DNA of 47,289 nucleotides from Saprospiraceae bacterium (GTDB lineage: Bacteria > Bacteroidota > Bacteroidia > Chitinophagales > Saprospiraceae). The notes under the pieces were generated by a model that worked only from the letters and a program-made list of their open reading frames with translations, did not search any database and was not told where the DNA came from. Both the position numbers and the translations under genes were made by a program. The stretch's first letter is position 1. Each line of letters starts with the position of its first letter. The stretch covers positions 67,639 through 114,927 of the forward strand of contig JAKVCV010000006.1 in assembly GCA_022448945.1 (NCBI GenBank), given 5' to 3'. Positions 28,377-38,300 of this stretch are shown piece by piece.

Positions 28377-29075
28377 ATGGGGAAGGAGGTTGTTTATATG
28401 GACTTGGGATTGCTTCCATTTCAAGAAGCCTGGGATTTACAAACTAAACTTTTTGAAGAAGTTGTTGGCCGTAAGCTATCCAACAGGGATAGTCAAAAAT
28501 ATCAGGAACAATTTCATTATTTATTATTTTGTGAACATCCTCATGTTTATACCCTTGGAAGAAATGGCAAAGAAGAACATTTACTTTTAAATGAAAATTC
28601 ATTAGTCGAAAAAAAAGCTACATTTTATAAAATTAATCGTGGTGGCGACATTACTTATCATGGATATGGACAAATTATGTGTTATCCGATTCTGGATATG
28701 GATGAATTTTTTACAGACATAGGGCGATATATAAGATTTTTAGAAGAAGTAGTTATTAGAATGCTTGCAGAGCATAATATTATTAGTGAACGAATAAAAG
28801 GCCTATCGGGAGTGTGGTTAGACGCAGGAACAAAAAAATCACGAAAAATATGTGCTATTGGTGTTCATTTAAGCCGGTGGACAACAATGCATGGTTTTTC
28901 ATTAAATGTAAATACGGATCTAACATATTTTGAAAACATAATCCCTTGTGGCATAAAAAACAAATCGGTAACTTCTATGGCACAGGAATTGGGATATAAA
29001 ATTGATATTAGTGTTATAAAAAGACAGCTAAAACATCATTTTGCAGATTTGTTTGAAGCAAAATATAAAGATTAA
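28377..29075 (+). CDS. lipB: octanoyltransferase LipB
   Basis: 232 residues. LipB moves octanoyl groups from acyl carrier protein to lipoyl domains. The signature is complete: HPHVYTLGRNGKEEHLL, the NRGGDITYHGYGQIMCYPIL loop, KICAIGVHLSRWTTMHGFSL with the catalytic lysine, and NIIPCGIKNKSVTSMAQELG with the catalytic cysteine. Length is normal. lipA is not in the window. A small conserved gene follows 30 bases downstream, so the two are likely co-transcribed. Confidence 0.96.
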   Translation: MGKEVVYMDLGLLPFQEAWDLQTKLFEEVVGRKLSNRDSQKYQEQFHYLLFCEHPHVYTLGRNGKEEHLLLNENSLVEKKATFYKINRGGDITYHGYGQIMCYPILDMDEFFTDIGRYIRFLEEVVIRMLAEHNIISERIKGLSGVWLDAGTKKSRKICAIGVHLSRWTTMHGFSLNVNTDLTYFENIIPCGIKNKSVTSMAQELGYKIDISVIKRQLKHHFADLFEAKYKD

Positions 29076-29105
29076 TTATAGAAATTTTATTTTAACAATC
29101 ATTTA

Positions 29106-29504
29106 ATGAAGAAAGATATACCTATTAAAAAGGTTAAAGATATTGCTATAGCTGTTGTTCCAAATGAACAAGATGAGAATTTTTGGGATGTATATCTGTT
29201 AAACTTAAAAAAGGCTGATATCAAAAATGTTATTATTTCTTCAAGAGGATATGGTGAAATTAATGGAAAAAAAGTAGAAACTACCCAATTAAGATATTTT
29301 TATGAGATTATTGGTGCTGAAATGGCTGTTAAAATAGAACCTTTAGATTCGAAATTATTTCAACTTGCTAATGAATATTGGATAAGTTTTCAATATGAAG
29401 ATTTTATGTATGACAAAAAGTATGTTTTTGTAAAAGGGAGTTTTATGGAGGATAATTTCACTACAATACCTATAGTAAAAAAGAAAGGTATAATGATAAA
29501 ATAA
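29106..29504 (+). CDS. conserved hypothetical protein, lipB-linked
   Basis: 132 residues, no signal peptide or membrane segment. Strands such as VKDIAIAVVPNEQ, FWDVYLLNLKKADIKNVIIS, TTQLRYFYEIIG and YVFVKGSFMEDN suggest a beta-sandwich fold. Similar small proteins of the phylum are sometimes named phenylalanyl-tRNA synthetase subunit alpha in databases, but nothing here resembles a synthetase and it is far too short, so that name should not be used. It sits 30 bases after lipB on the same strand. Confidence 0.7.
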   Translation: MKKDIPIKKVKDIAIAVVPNEQDENFWDVYLLNLKKADIKNVIISSRGYGEINGKKVETTQLRYFYEIIGAEMAVKIEPLDSKLFQLANEYWISFQYEDFMYDKKYVFVKGSFMEDNFTTIPIVKKKGIMIK

Positions 29505-29513
29505 AAATTCTGA

Positions 29514-29915
29514 TTAACTATTTTTTAATTCTAAACTCCTAGAAAATTCTAGATTATATTCATTGACCTTCTCCTTTGCTTTAATTTCAAATTTTATAAA
29601 CAAATCTTCTTTAGTAACTTTTATAAGTTGCATATACAATAATTTACCTATTATAATTTGATTTTCACTTAATTCATATAAAACTTCTTTTCCAAAACCT
29701 TTTTGCATATCAGGCAATAATTCGCACTTAAGAGTTTTTTCAGAAAAATCAAATACTAAATTTTGAAGTAGTTCAGCATCTTCTTTATTACCATTCATTG
29801 TTCCTTTTTCAAAATGCCATATTCCGATTAATAATTTTTTATTATTATTTTTTTGTTCATTACAAGAGACAAAAACAAAGAGTATATACAATATTACTAT
29901 AACTATTTTATTCAC
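29514..29915 (-). CDS. small lipocalin-like lipoprotein, uncharacterised
   Basis: 133 residues with a lipobox (ILFVFVSC, Cys18) after a short signal. The mature part starts LLIGIWHFEKGTMNGNKED and continues with alternating strands (NLVFDFSEKTLKC, EVLYELSENQIIIGKLLYMQ, LFIKFEIKAKEKVNEYNLEF). GxW near the start and the strand pattern recall the lipocalin-like DUFs common in Bacteroidota lipoproteins. The exact family is not recognised. Convergent with the lipB-linked gene, ending 10 bases from it. Confidence 0.7.
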   Translation of the reverse strand: MNKIVIVILYILFVFVSCNEQKNNNKKLLIGIWHFEKGTMNGNKEDAELLQNLVFDFSEKTLKCELLPDMQKGFGKEVLYELSENQIIIGKLLYMQLIKVTKEDLFIKFEIKAKEKVNEYNLEFSRSLELKNS

Positions 29916-30240
29916 ATTAACTTTTATTAATAATTAAAAATTATAACATTTAATATTACTAAAAAAATATTAATTGTAATATACATAGTCAAAGAATTTA
30001 TATATTACCTAGGCTTATTTTTTTTTGATTTGTCAAAAATTTACCTGCTTTTTAATTTAAAATTTATTTTTTTATAATATCCACAAAATATAATTTCGCA
30101 AAAGTTTTAAAATGTTGTTATTTTAAATAAATATATATATCTTTGCAAATCATTAATAACATAAAACAAATATTCCTAATAAATAGTATGTTTTTTTAAG
30201 TAATCTAGCTATTTATTTCCTAAATTAAAAATCAAATAGT
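29916..30240. other. gene-free 325-base region
   Basis: Very AT-rich spacer between two divergent genes. It holds the candidate promoter of the Lrp/AsnC gene (30115-30145). I see no small reading frame with a convincing start, no RNA gene and no repeat in it. The upstream half probably holds the promoter of the lipoprotein gene on the minus strand, but no clear motif was found. Confidence 0.5.
30115..30145 (+). promoter_or_regulatory. promoter of the Lrp/AsnC-family gene
   Basis: TTG at 30115-30117 and TATCTTTG at 30138-30145, with 20 bases between, match the -33/-7 consensus of the phylum. The leader to the ATG would be about 90 bases, long enough to hold an operator; Lrp-type genes often regulate themselves. 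Confidence 0.55.
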
Positions 30241-30747
30241 ATGTCTGCACAGAATCACAAGTTGGATAAAATTGACTTAAAAATTTTGAAAATCTTACAA
30301 GCAAATAGTAAGATTACTAATCTTGATTTATCTAAGAAAATTGGTTTGTCTCCAGCTCCAACATTGGAACGTGTAAAAAAATTAGAAAGCTCTGGAATTA
30401 TTAAAAGTTACCATGCACAAGTAGATCCTCATATTATAGGTTTAAGTGTAAAAACTTTTGTTTTAGTTTCTTTAGCCTGGCAAAAGGAAAATGCACTAGA
30501 AAATTTCATTGCTAAAGTAAATGAAATAGATGAAATAGTTGAATGTTACATAATTACTGGAGAAGCAGATTTTCTTATGCATCTTGTTTGTAAAGATATT
30601 CCAACCTATGAACAATTACTTTTTAAAACACTTTCTAAGATTGAAGAAATAGAGAGATTAAAAACATTGATGACCTTATCTACAGTAAAAGATTCAAAAG
30701 TCTTACCTTTTGATTATGAAGTTGTACCTGCTTTAGTACATGCTTAA
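30241..30747 (+). CDS. Lrp/AsnC family transcriptional regulator
   Basis: 168 residues. The N-terminal winged helix-turn-helix is plain (LDKIDLKILKILQANSKITN, LDLSKKIGLSPAPTLERVKK), followed by the RAM/AsnC effector domain (VKTFVLVSLAWQKEN, VECYIITGEADFLMHLVCKD, IERLKTLMTLSTVKDSKVLP). The GEADFLM segment is the usual ligand-side motif. Such proteins sense amino acids or other small molecules and form octamers. The target is unknown; its neighbour across the terminator is on the opposite strand and not clearly linked. Confidence 0.94.
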   Translation: MSAQNHKLDKIDLKILKILQANSKITNLDLSKKIGLSPAPTLERVKKLESSGIIKSYHAQVDPHIIGLSVKTFVLVSLAWQKENALENFIAKVNEIDEIVECYIITGEADFLMHLVCKDIPTYEQLLFKTLSKIEEIERLKTLMTLSTVKDSKVLPFDYEVVPALVHA

Positions 30748-30788
30748 GTTGTATAATTTTTATAAAAAAATATCATATCACTACACAT

Positions 30789-30825
30789 AAAAAAAGCTAC
30801 CAAAATTTTGGTAGCTTTTTTTATG
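30789..30825 (+). terminator. bidirectional intrinsic terminator
   Basis: AAAAAGCTACCAAAA followed directly by TTTTGGTAGCTTTTT makes a 15-bp perfect palindrome (the central bases form the loop), flanked by A and T runs. It serves both the Lrp/AsnC gene and the convergent adhesin gene, which ends at 30837. Confidence 0.93.
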
Positions 30826-30836
30826 TTAATATATAT

Positions 30837-33800
30837 TTACCTAATTAATGTAAACTCACCTCGTACTGTTTTAGGTTCACTAGAAGTAAATTTTTGATAT
30901 ACTAAAACGTAAATATATACATCAGATGGTTGTTCTACGCCCATGTATTTACCGTCCCATCCACTTCCTGGAGAATTAGATCCGTTATAAACTTCTTGTC
31001 CCCATCTGTTATATATTTTAAACAATTTAACTTCTGAATCTGCTAAAGTAATTGGTTTAAATGTATCATTAATATTATCACCATTAGGTGAAAATGCATC
31101 AGGAATACCTTGAAAAGGTGCTTCTACGGTAACCCAAAGTGTGTCTGTAACTATACAGCTAGAATCATTATTGAAAGCTGTAATAATATAAGAATATATT
31201 CCTTCAGGATCAGGATTAGCACTGGTTGTATCTGACAAAGGATTTGCAATATTGGAATTACCAGTTACTGGATCTACAATACTTGACCAATAATAAGTAA
31301 ATCCTGAACTGCCGGCTGATAAGAAAATAGTGCTATTGAGTTGAACATTAACACTTGTTGTACCAGTTACACTTACAAAAGCATTAAGTGTTGGGGCTAT
31401 AGGAGCATAAATAGTTTGACTTAAGGTGTCTGTACAACCATTATTATTAATTGCGATAACTGTATAATTTCCAGCTGATAGGCCTGATATATTTGCATTA
31501 GTTGACGAATTACTCCAGGTGTAATTAATATTGGACCCACCAATACCTAATGCTTCTAAAGACCCAATAGGGGATAAGTCACAATCAAGCGTATCTTGTA
31601 TTGGATTAATAGTAAGTGATAATCCAGTATCCTGTACTATAGTATATGTCATACTTTCTGTACAATTATTAGAATCAGTAATAGTTATAGTATAATTTCC
31701 AGCTGTTAGGCCAGTAATATCCTCAGTTGTTTCAGAATTGCTCCAGAGATATGTTAAACTACCCGTACCGCCACCAACAAGTATATCAATTGAGCCTACA
31801 TTTGATGAATCATTACAACCTATATTAACACTATCAATTAAATTTAGGGTAATAGCATTTGGTGAAATTAAATTAATTTGAGCAGTATCGGTACAGTTGT
31901 TTTGGTCAGTTACAGATATAGTATATAAAGCATTATTTAGACCTGAGATATCTTCTGATGTTGAACCATTATTCCAATTATAAATATAAGAACCAGTGCC
32001 ACCAGATGTACTTATGTTTATAGATCCATCTGAAGAACCGTTACAAATTGGATTTTGTAAAGAATCGACAACAATATTTATCAATGGAGGTTCTGTTAAT
32101 GTTACACTTTGCGAGTCAACACAAGTTATAAGTGAAGTTCCAGTAGCATTTGCATATACTAAAACTGAATCTATAGCAACTGAAGGATCGGTACCAATAC
32201 CATCATCATTGTTTTCCCAATTAATCCCTACCTGAACTGATGCATTGTTTTCGCAACTAGAAGGAAGGGTCATACTAAATTTGGTCCATAATCCCTGACC
32301 ACTGCCACATAATGATGATTTAATACTTGGATCTAAAATTTGCCAACCACTTCCATCATTATAAACAACAGAAGCATTGTCAATTAGACCTGTGCCATTC
32401 GCAATGAAATTAAATTCGAATGTTAAATTTGTATGTCCTATTGTTGAAAAAATAGGAGATTCAGCTCTCATATTTGTTAACGGACAGAAAAGAATTCCAC
32501 AAAGTCCCCCAGCATCGTACGCTGCACCGCCACCAGGAAAAAATACACTAGTAATATGTAATGAAAGATTTGTTCCTCCCGAATTTCCACAACTTCCAAC
32601 AGGCATACCTGATTCATCATTATCAACCTGCCAAAAATTATTATCTGCACCATTTGCTCCACTTGGAACATTTAAAGTCCAATTATGTATACCATCAAAT
32701 GCTTCAGAATAAAGAGTAGTATTTGTTGGAGAGCCACCACCACTAGATATCGTATCTGTAACAACCAAAGTATATGATCCTGCAGGTAATGTACAAATGC
32801 TATCTATATCTATTGTTCCATTAGACCAGGTTAAATTCATTGGACTACCTGAACCACCAGATACTATTGCAGAAATACAACCTGAAGAATCATTATTACA
32901 GAGTAAATCAGTAGGACTTAATGAAATATTTATAGATGGTATTCCTGAGCAGGATTGATTTAATGTTGTACAAATATTAGACCCAGCTCCACTTATACTA
33001 CAGGCTCCTCCGGTTCCATCATTTGCTCTTACTAACACAGTATATGATGTATTCATAGATAGACTAGACACAGTTGCTGATAATCCGGTGCCAACAACAA
33101 TCCAAGTATTTCCTCCATCTATACTATATTCGTAAAACCCTGTAGTAGGTAAACCAAGATCAGACCAGCTAAAACTAATAAAATTAAAGCCAGTGCTATC
33201 ACATGTAATTACAGGTGTGGAAAGGCCAGAAACAATAGCGATAGTTGCAGTATCTACATAGGTACATGATCCATCATTAACAGTTACTGAATAATTAGTA
33301 GTTGCAGTTGGTGTAGCAACAGGATTATATATATCTGTGGCTGATAAAGAGCCTGTTGGCAACCAGGTATAAAATGGTCCGTAATTCTTGGGTGAAAATC
33401 TGAATGCTGTATTGCTGATAGTATTTGATGTTCCATTTGTTCCTGGGCCAGGATGGCCTAAGGATCCATCATAATTTTCAAGCCCTAATGTTAATGATGT
33501 TAAACCAGCACTTGGGGTAGCATTAGTGATATGTAATTCAATTATTTCAGTGCCTTCATATAATATAGCTTGTACTGTTTGATTTCCAGAACTTATACTA
33601 TAAGGAGGTACATTAATAAAATTAACAATTAATTGACGGTTAGGAGCAACACCTGTAGTGAAATATTCTATAGTTCCACCGCTTGATGGGTTACAATCCG
33701 TCCAACACATTGCAATAAGATTGTTAGGAGTAAAAGGATCAGGTAACGTTTGCCCTGAGCAACACCCATTTCCAGATAATGGATCAAATGTTATAAAACC

Positions 33801-35264
33801 ATTACTACTTATATAGAAATTTGAATAAGAATTACAATAGAAGTTAAAATTAAAACCAATTGGCAAAACAGAAGAAAGTTCATCATCTGCTAATGAAACT
33901 GTAGTACCTGAACCTGAAACAGTGGAAAAAGGTATAGTAGTAACATCATAGTCATCACAAACACCCGGTGACAAGGTATCAGATAAAAGAACAGACAAAT
34001 TAGATGTTTGTCCTATACAAACACTGTCAGGATTTGCATTTAATGACAGGGAGATGTCCTCAAAATAAAGTACAATTGTATCTTTCATTGGACATAAATT
34101 ACTATAGTTATAATCAACTTCAATTACAATAGAGTCATTACTACTTGTTGAATTTGTTGATGGAATACTTACAGTAATTATGCGTTCTGTAGTGCTCGAA
34201 AAACTTACTGTTGGGCCACTTAATTGACTCCAAGAATAATTTGATGATCCAACGGTTGTTGTAAGTATTGAATCTGCTGTAATAAGTACATCTTCGCCAG
34301 AACAAACAGTCATGTTTGATAAATTTACACCAGGTACAATTACCTGAATATTGATTTGATCAAAACAGCTACTATCTGTTAAACCTCCAGTATAAAGATT
34401 GTTTTTCATTCCCATAGAAAAATTGGTCGAGCCAATATCAGATATGGTGGGTGTTAATAGGGTAAAAATAGTCAAAGAATCATAAAATGAAGGTGCATTT
34501 GGATTAAAGGAAAATACTGTATTATTTGCAAATGCATTATTTACGGTAGTAAAAGGGCCATATAAACTAACAGTATCATTTAAACTAGCTTTTGCACCAA
34601 TTTCTATTCCTAATGTATTGCCAGGACATACTACAAATTGATTTATTCCATTTAATGTATCAGCGATAAAACCTTGATTTCCATTGATGGCGGATAATGT
34701 ATCTATAGCATAGGGGATGTCACAGGGACATGCAACTGAACCAGTACCTGTTCCTGGAGTACTAAATATATTAGTTGCAACATTTGCATAGTTAGTAACC
34801 ATTAAAATATAAACTTCTCCAGCCTGAGCATTACTAATACTTACTGGTTCTTGAGCTATCGAACTATAACTACATGTATCAACATTACCCCATTGACCAC
34901 CTTGTCCCATAGAATCACAGGAGGTTTGTGCATCTGCAATGCTACTAAAAGGGCCCCATAGTATAAAATCAATATCGACGTTTGCTGTATTATCTAATGT
35001 GAAGTAGATTGAGCCAGTTTGTTCTATTGTTAATGAGAAATAGGTAGGATTACCTTGTGTTCCTAAACAATCATAATTCGGTCCAGCTGGAGCTTGCGGA
35101 CCTGAACCTGACCCAGTACCATCAAAATTGGCAGGATATTGTGCAATTCCACTGCAAAATGGACTTAAATACGAATCAAAACAAGTTGAAGCTTGTGCAA
35201 CAAGTGTAGGATTTAAACTAAAAATAAATAGACAAAGTAGTACTAATTTTGATAGTTGTTTCAT
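30837..35264 (-). CDS. giant T9SS-exported SprB-like adhesin, paralogue A
   Basis: 1475 residues. The signal peptide (MKQLSKLVLLCLFIFSLNPT to about residue 24) is followed by a Gly/Ser-rich start (FDGTGSGSGPQAPAGPNYDC) and a beta domain to about residue 300, nearly identical to paralogue B. Then come Ig/PKD-like modules, a jelly-roll-like domain (FYISSNGFITFDPLSG, about 470-650), an FN3-like domain (about 700-790), a first SprB-like repeat, an inserted domain of about 200 residues (about 850-1050, absent from B), and several SprB-like repeats with W(S/N)NxxTxxDIxGLxxGxYTxxxTDxNxC. The end, PDAFSPNGDNINDTFKP, IYNRWGQEVYNG and GWDGKYMGVEQPSDVYIYVL, is the gliding-motility-associated CHU_C (type B) T9SS domain. 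It is predicted to reach the surface and to act in adhesion or gliding; the role itself is inferred. Confidence 0.9.
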   Translation of the reverse strand: MKQLSKLVLLCLFIFSLNPTLVAQASTCFDSYLSPFCSGIAQYPANFDGTGSGSGPQAPAGPNYDCLGTQGNPTYFSLTIEQTGSIYFTLDNTANVDIDFILWGPFSSIADAQTSCDSMGQGGQWGNVDTCSYSSIAQEPVSISNAQAGEVYILMVTNYANVATNIFSTPGTGTGSVACPCDIPYAIDTLSAINGNQGFIADTLNGINQFVVCPGNTLGIEIGAKASLNDTVSLYGPFTTVNNAFANNTVFSFNPNAPSFYDSLTIFTLLTPTISDIGSTNFSMGMKNNLYTGGLTDSSCFDQINIQVIVPGVNLSNMTVCSGEDVLITADSILTTTVGSSNYSWSQLSGPTVSFSSTTERIITVSIPSTNSTSSNDSIVIEVDYNYSNLCPMKDTIVLYFEDISLSLNANPDSVCIGQTSNLSVLLSDTLSPGVCDDYDVTTIPFSTVSGSGTTVSLADDELSSVLPIGFNFNFYCNSYSNFYISSNGFITFDPLSGNGCCSGQTLPDPFTPNNLIAMCWTDCNPSSGGTIEYFTTGVAPNRQLIVNFINVPPYSISSGNQTVQAILYEGTEIIELHITNATPSAGLTSLTLGLENYDGSLGHPGPGTNGTSNTISNTAFRFSPKNYGPFYTWLPTGSLSATDIYNPVATPTATTNYSVTVNDGSCTYVDTATIAIVSGLSTPVITCDSTGFNFISFSWSDLGLPTTGFYEYSIDGGNTWIVVGTGLSATVSSLSMNTSYTVLVRANDGTGGACSISGAGSNICTTLNQSCSGIPSINISLSPTDLLCNNDSSGCISAIVSGGSGSPMNLTWSNGTIDIDSICTLPAGSYTLVVTDTISSGGGSPTNTTLYSEAFDGIHNWTLNVPSGANGADNNFWQVDNDESGMPVGSCGNSGGTNLSLHITSVFFPGGGAAYDAGGLCGILFCPLTNMRAESPIFSTIGHTNLTFEFNFIANGTGLIDNASVVYNDGSGWQILDPSIKSSLCGSGQGLWTKFSMTLPSSCENNASVQVGINWENNDDGIGTDPSVAIDSVLVYANATGTSLITCVDSQSVTLTEPPLINIVVDSLQNPICNGSSDGSINISTSGGTGSYIYNWNNGSTSEDISGLNNALYTISVTDQNNCTDTAQINLISPNAITLNLIDSVNIGCNDSSNVGSIDILVGGGTGSLTYLWSNSETTEDITGLTAGNYTITITDSNNCTESMTYTIVQDTGLSLTINPIQDTLDCDLSPIGSLEALGIGGSNINYTWSNSSTNANISGLSAGNYTVIAINNNGCTDTLSQTIYAPIAPTLNAFVSVTGTTSVNVQLNSTIFLSAGSSGFTYYWSSIVDPVTGNSNIANPLSDTTSANPDPEGIYSYIITAFNNDSSCIVTDTLWVTVEAPFQGIPDAFSPNGDNINDTFKPITLADSEVKLFKIYNRWGQEVYNGSNSPGSGWDGKYMGVEQPSDVYIYVLVYQKFTSSEPKTVRGEFTLIR

Positions 35265-35320
35265 AATTTTTAAATTAAAAAATCTTTATGCTACTTAAAA
35301 AAATATAATTTAGAATTAGA

Positions 35321-38300
35321 TTACCTTAATAATGTAAATTCACCACGCACTGTAATTGGTTCGGGATCACTTGCCTTCTGATAGATAACTAAATATATAT
35401 ATGAGTCGATTGGCTGATCTACGCCATTTAATTTACCATCCCATCCATTACCATGAGATTCATCACCATTATAAACCAATTGACCCCAGCGATTAAAAAT
35501 TCTAAAAGTCGTTACTTCATTATCACTTAAAGTAATAGGTGCAAAATAATCATTAACACCGTCACCATTAGGAGAAAAAGCATTAGAAAATCCTTTGAAA
35601 GGAGCTTCTACTATAACTATAATGGAATCAGTAGATGTGCATGTAGTATCATTTGTTGTTAAACTAGCACTAATTATATATGTATAAATTCCTTCAGGGT
35701 CAGGACTAACAGTTGTCAATTGTTGACTTGGATTCGTTATGTTAAGATTACCACTTATTGGATCAGATGATCCTGTCCAATTGTATGTTAAACCAGGAGT
35801 TCCTGCCGAAATAGTTACTATAGTGCCAATTGGAACAGCAACAGATTGCAAACCGGTTATGCTTACATAAGGGTTAAGTTGAGGTAATGTAGGTGCTATA
35901 ATCGATGAACTTGCAGAATCAATACAACCATTAGAATTTGTAGCTGTTACTGTGTAATTACCAGCTGGCAAACCAGAAGCCATAGATCCTGAAGTTCCAT
36001 TATTCCATGTGTATAGAAAACCCGTACCACCAATTGCTGTAGCTTGCAATGATCCAATAGGTAATGCATCACAGGAAAGCATTCCTATTATACTATTTAT
36101 GCTAACTGCTATAGAATCATTTGAAAAAATATTAACTGATGTAGTACTAACACATCCATTAATATCTGTTACAGTTACAGTATAGATGTTATCTCCTAAG
36201 CTGTCTAAATCCTGATTTATTGAATTATTAGACCACAGATAATTATAATTAGGACTTCCTCCATTAATAGAAATATCAATAGCACCATTTTCATATCCCT
36301 TACAACTTGGTTGAATTATAGTATCAACAATAATTTCTAATAATAACGGTTCAGTTAAAGTAACAACTGCAGAATCAATACAAATTGTAGGGTTAAGACC
36401 TGTACCTATTGTATCAGTAACGACCAATGTATAATGCCCTGCTGTTAATTGACATATGCTATCATTAGATGTGATACCATTCGACCAGTTTAGGCCCATT
36501 ATGCTGCCACTTCCACCAGTTACTGTAGCATTTATACAACCTGAACTATCATTATTGCATGTAAGATGTAATGGGTTTAAGTTTATTATGATATCAGGGT
36601 TATTATTACAATCTGCATTAGAAGTAGCACAATTAATATTTGAAATAGTACCTACTGAACAAGGACCACCTTGACCATCATTTGCACGAAATATAATATA
36701 ATAATTAGTACCAGATAATAAATTGTTAATTGTGGTTGAAAGATTAGTTCCAACATTAATCCATGTTTGGCCACTATCAATGCTATATTCGTAATAGCCA
36801 CCAGCAGGTAAACCAATATCTGACCAGCTAAAAGAAATCGAATTAACAGTAGCACTGTCACAAGTAAGAACAGTAGCTGGTAAACTTGTAACAACAGTTA
36901 CATTAGTACTATCAATATAAGTGCATATACCATCATTTACTAATACAGCATATGTAGTGGTTCCATAGACGTTTGGAGTTGCAGTAGGATCATGAATATT
37001 AGTAGAATTTAAAGTATTATTTGGAGTCCATGTATAAAATGGACCAAAAGTTTTTGGTTCAAATCGATATGCAGTATTTGTAATATTTCCAAGTGATTGA
37101 CCTTGAGTGAGACTGGAATGATAATGGCCAGTAGTTCCTGAAAAGTCTTCAATACCTATGGTAGAAGTAAATAAGTTATTATTTGTTATATGAATTTCAA
37201 TTGAATTATCATTTTCATATAGTATAGCTTGTGAAGTCATACTATTACCACCTATCCAAGTTTCTATAGATGTAAAACTTACTACTAATTTTCTATTTGG
37301 AGATACACCTTGAACATAATATTGAATATTACCTCCATTTGCCACATCAAGATCTTCCCAAGATAAAGCTATTAAATTGTTTGGAATATTAGCATCTGGG
37401 ATTGTAGATCCTGTTAAGAGTCCTGGTGTGCCAGTTATATTATCAAAAGTTATAAACCCATTAGTATGAATGTAAAAGTTAGAGTAGTTGTTACAATAAA
37501 AGTTAAAATTAAATCCTATAGGAAGGGCCGCAGAAATACCTTCATCTGTTGATGAGAAAAAAGATAAAGCAGTAAAATTATTTACTAATGTTCCAGTTGT
37601 TGATAGAGGATTGAAAGGAATTGTTGAAACATTGTAATCATCACAGAGTGCAGGTGTTAAAGTATCTGTTAAATTAACTATTAAATTTGAAGATTCACCT
37701 AGACAAATTGAATCAGGGTTTGCACTAGCATTAATGCTCATATCTGGAAAATGCAAGACCATTGTGTCACTCATTGTACACAAGTTTCCATAGGTATAGT
37801 CTACAACTAAAACAATAGAATCAGATGAAGAATTTGAAGATGAAATTGGTATTGTAATAGTAGGCTCTCTTTCACTAACCGATGAAAAAGTAATAGTAGG
37901 GCCATTTACTTGAGACCAATTGTATGATGAAGCACCAAGTGAAGTTGTTGGTATAGAATCTACATTTAACTGTAATATTTCGCCGGAACATACATCAATA
38001 TCATTAACAATTACACCTGGAACAACAACTTGGATAGATAGCTGATCAAAACAACTACTATCAGTTAAACCTCCGGTATATAAATTATTTTGCATACCTA
38101 TCGTAAAGTTTGTCAATCCAATATCAGTAATAGTAGGAGTTACTAAAGTATAAATTGTTAAAGAGTCATAAAATGAAGGCGCATTAGGATTAAAGGAAAA
38201 TACTGTATTATTTGCAAATGCATTATTTACAGTAGTAAATGGGCCGTATAAACTAAGGGTATCATTTAAGCTAGCTTTTGCACCTATTTCAATTCCAAGG

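Noticed and set aside
29106-29504. Naming the lipB-linked gene phenylalanyl-tRNA synthetase alpha subunit.
   Set aside because: The product has 132 residues and none of the class II synthetase motifs; the name appears to be a propagated database error.
31996-36674. Several plus-strand reading frames of 70-110 codons inside the adhesin genes.
   Set aside because: Antisense to Ser/Thr/Gly-rich repeats; they have no start context, no motifs and odd composition.
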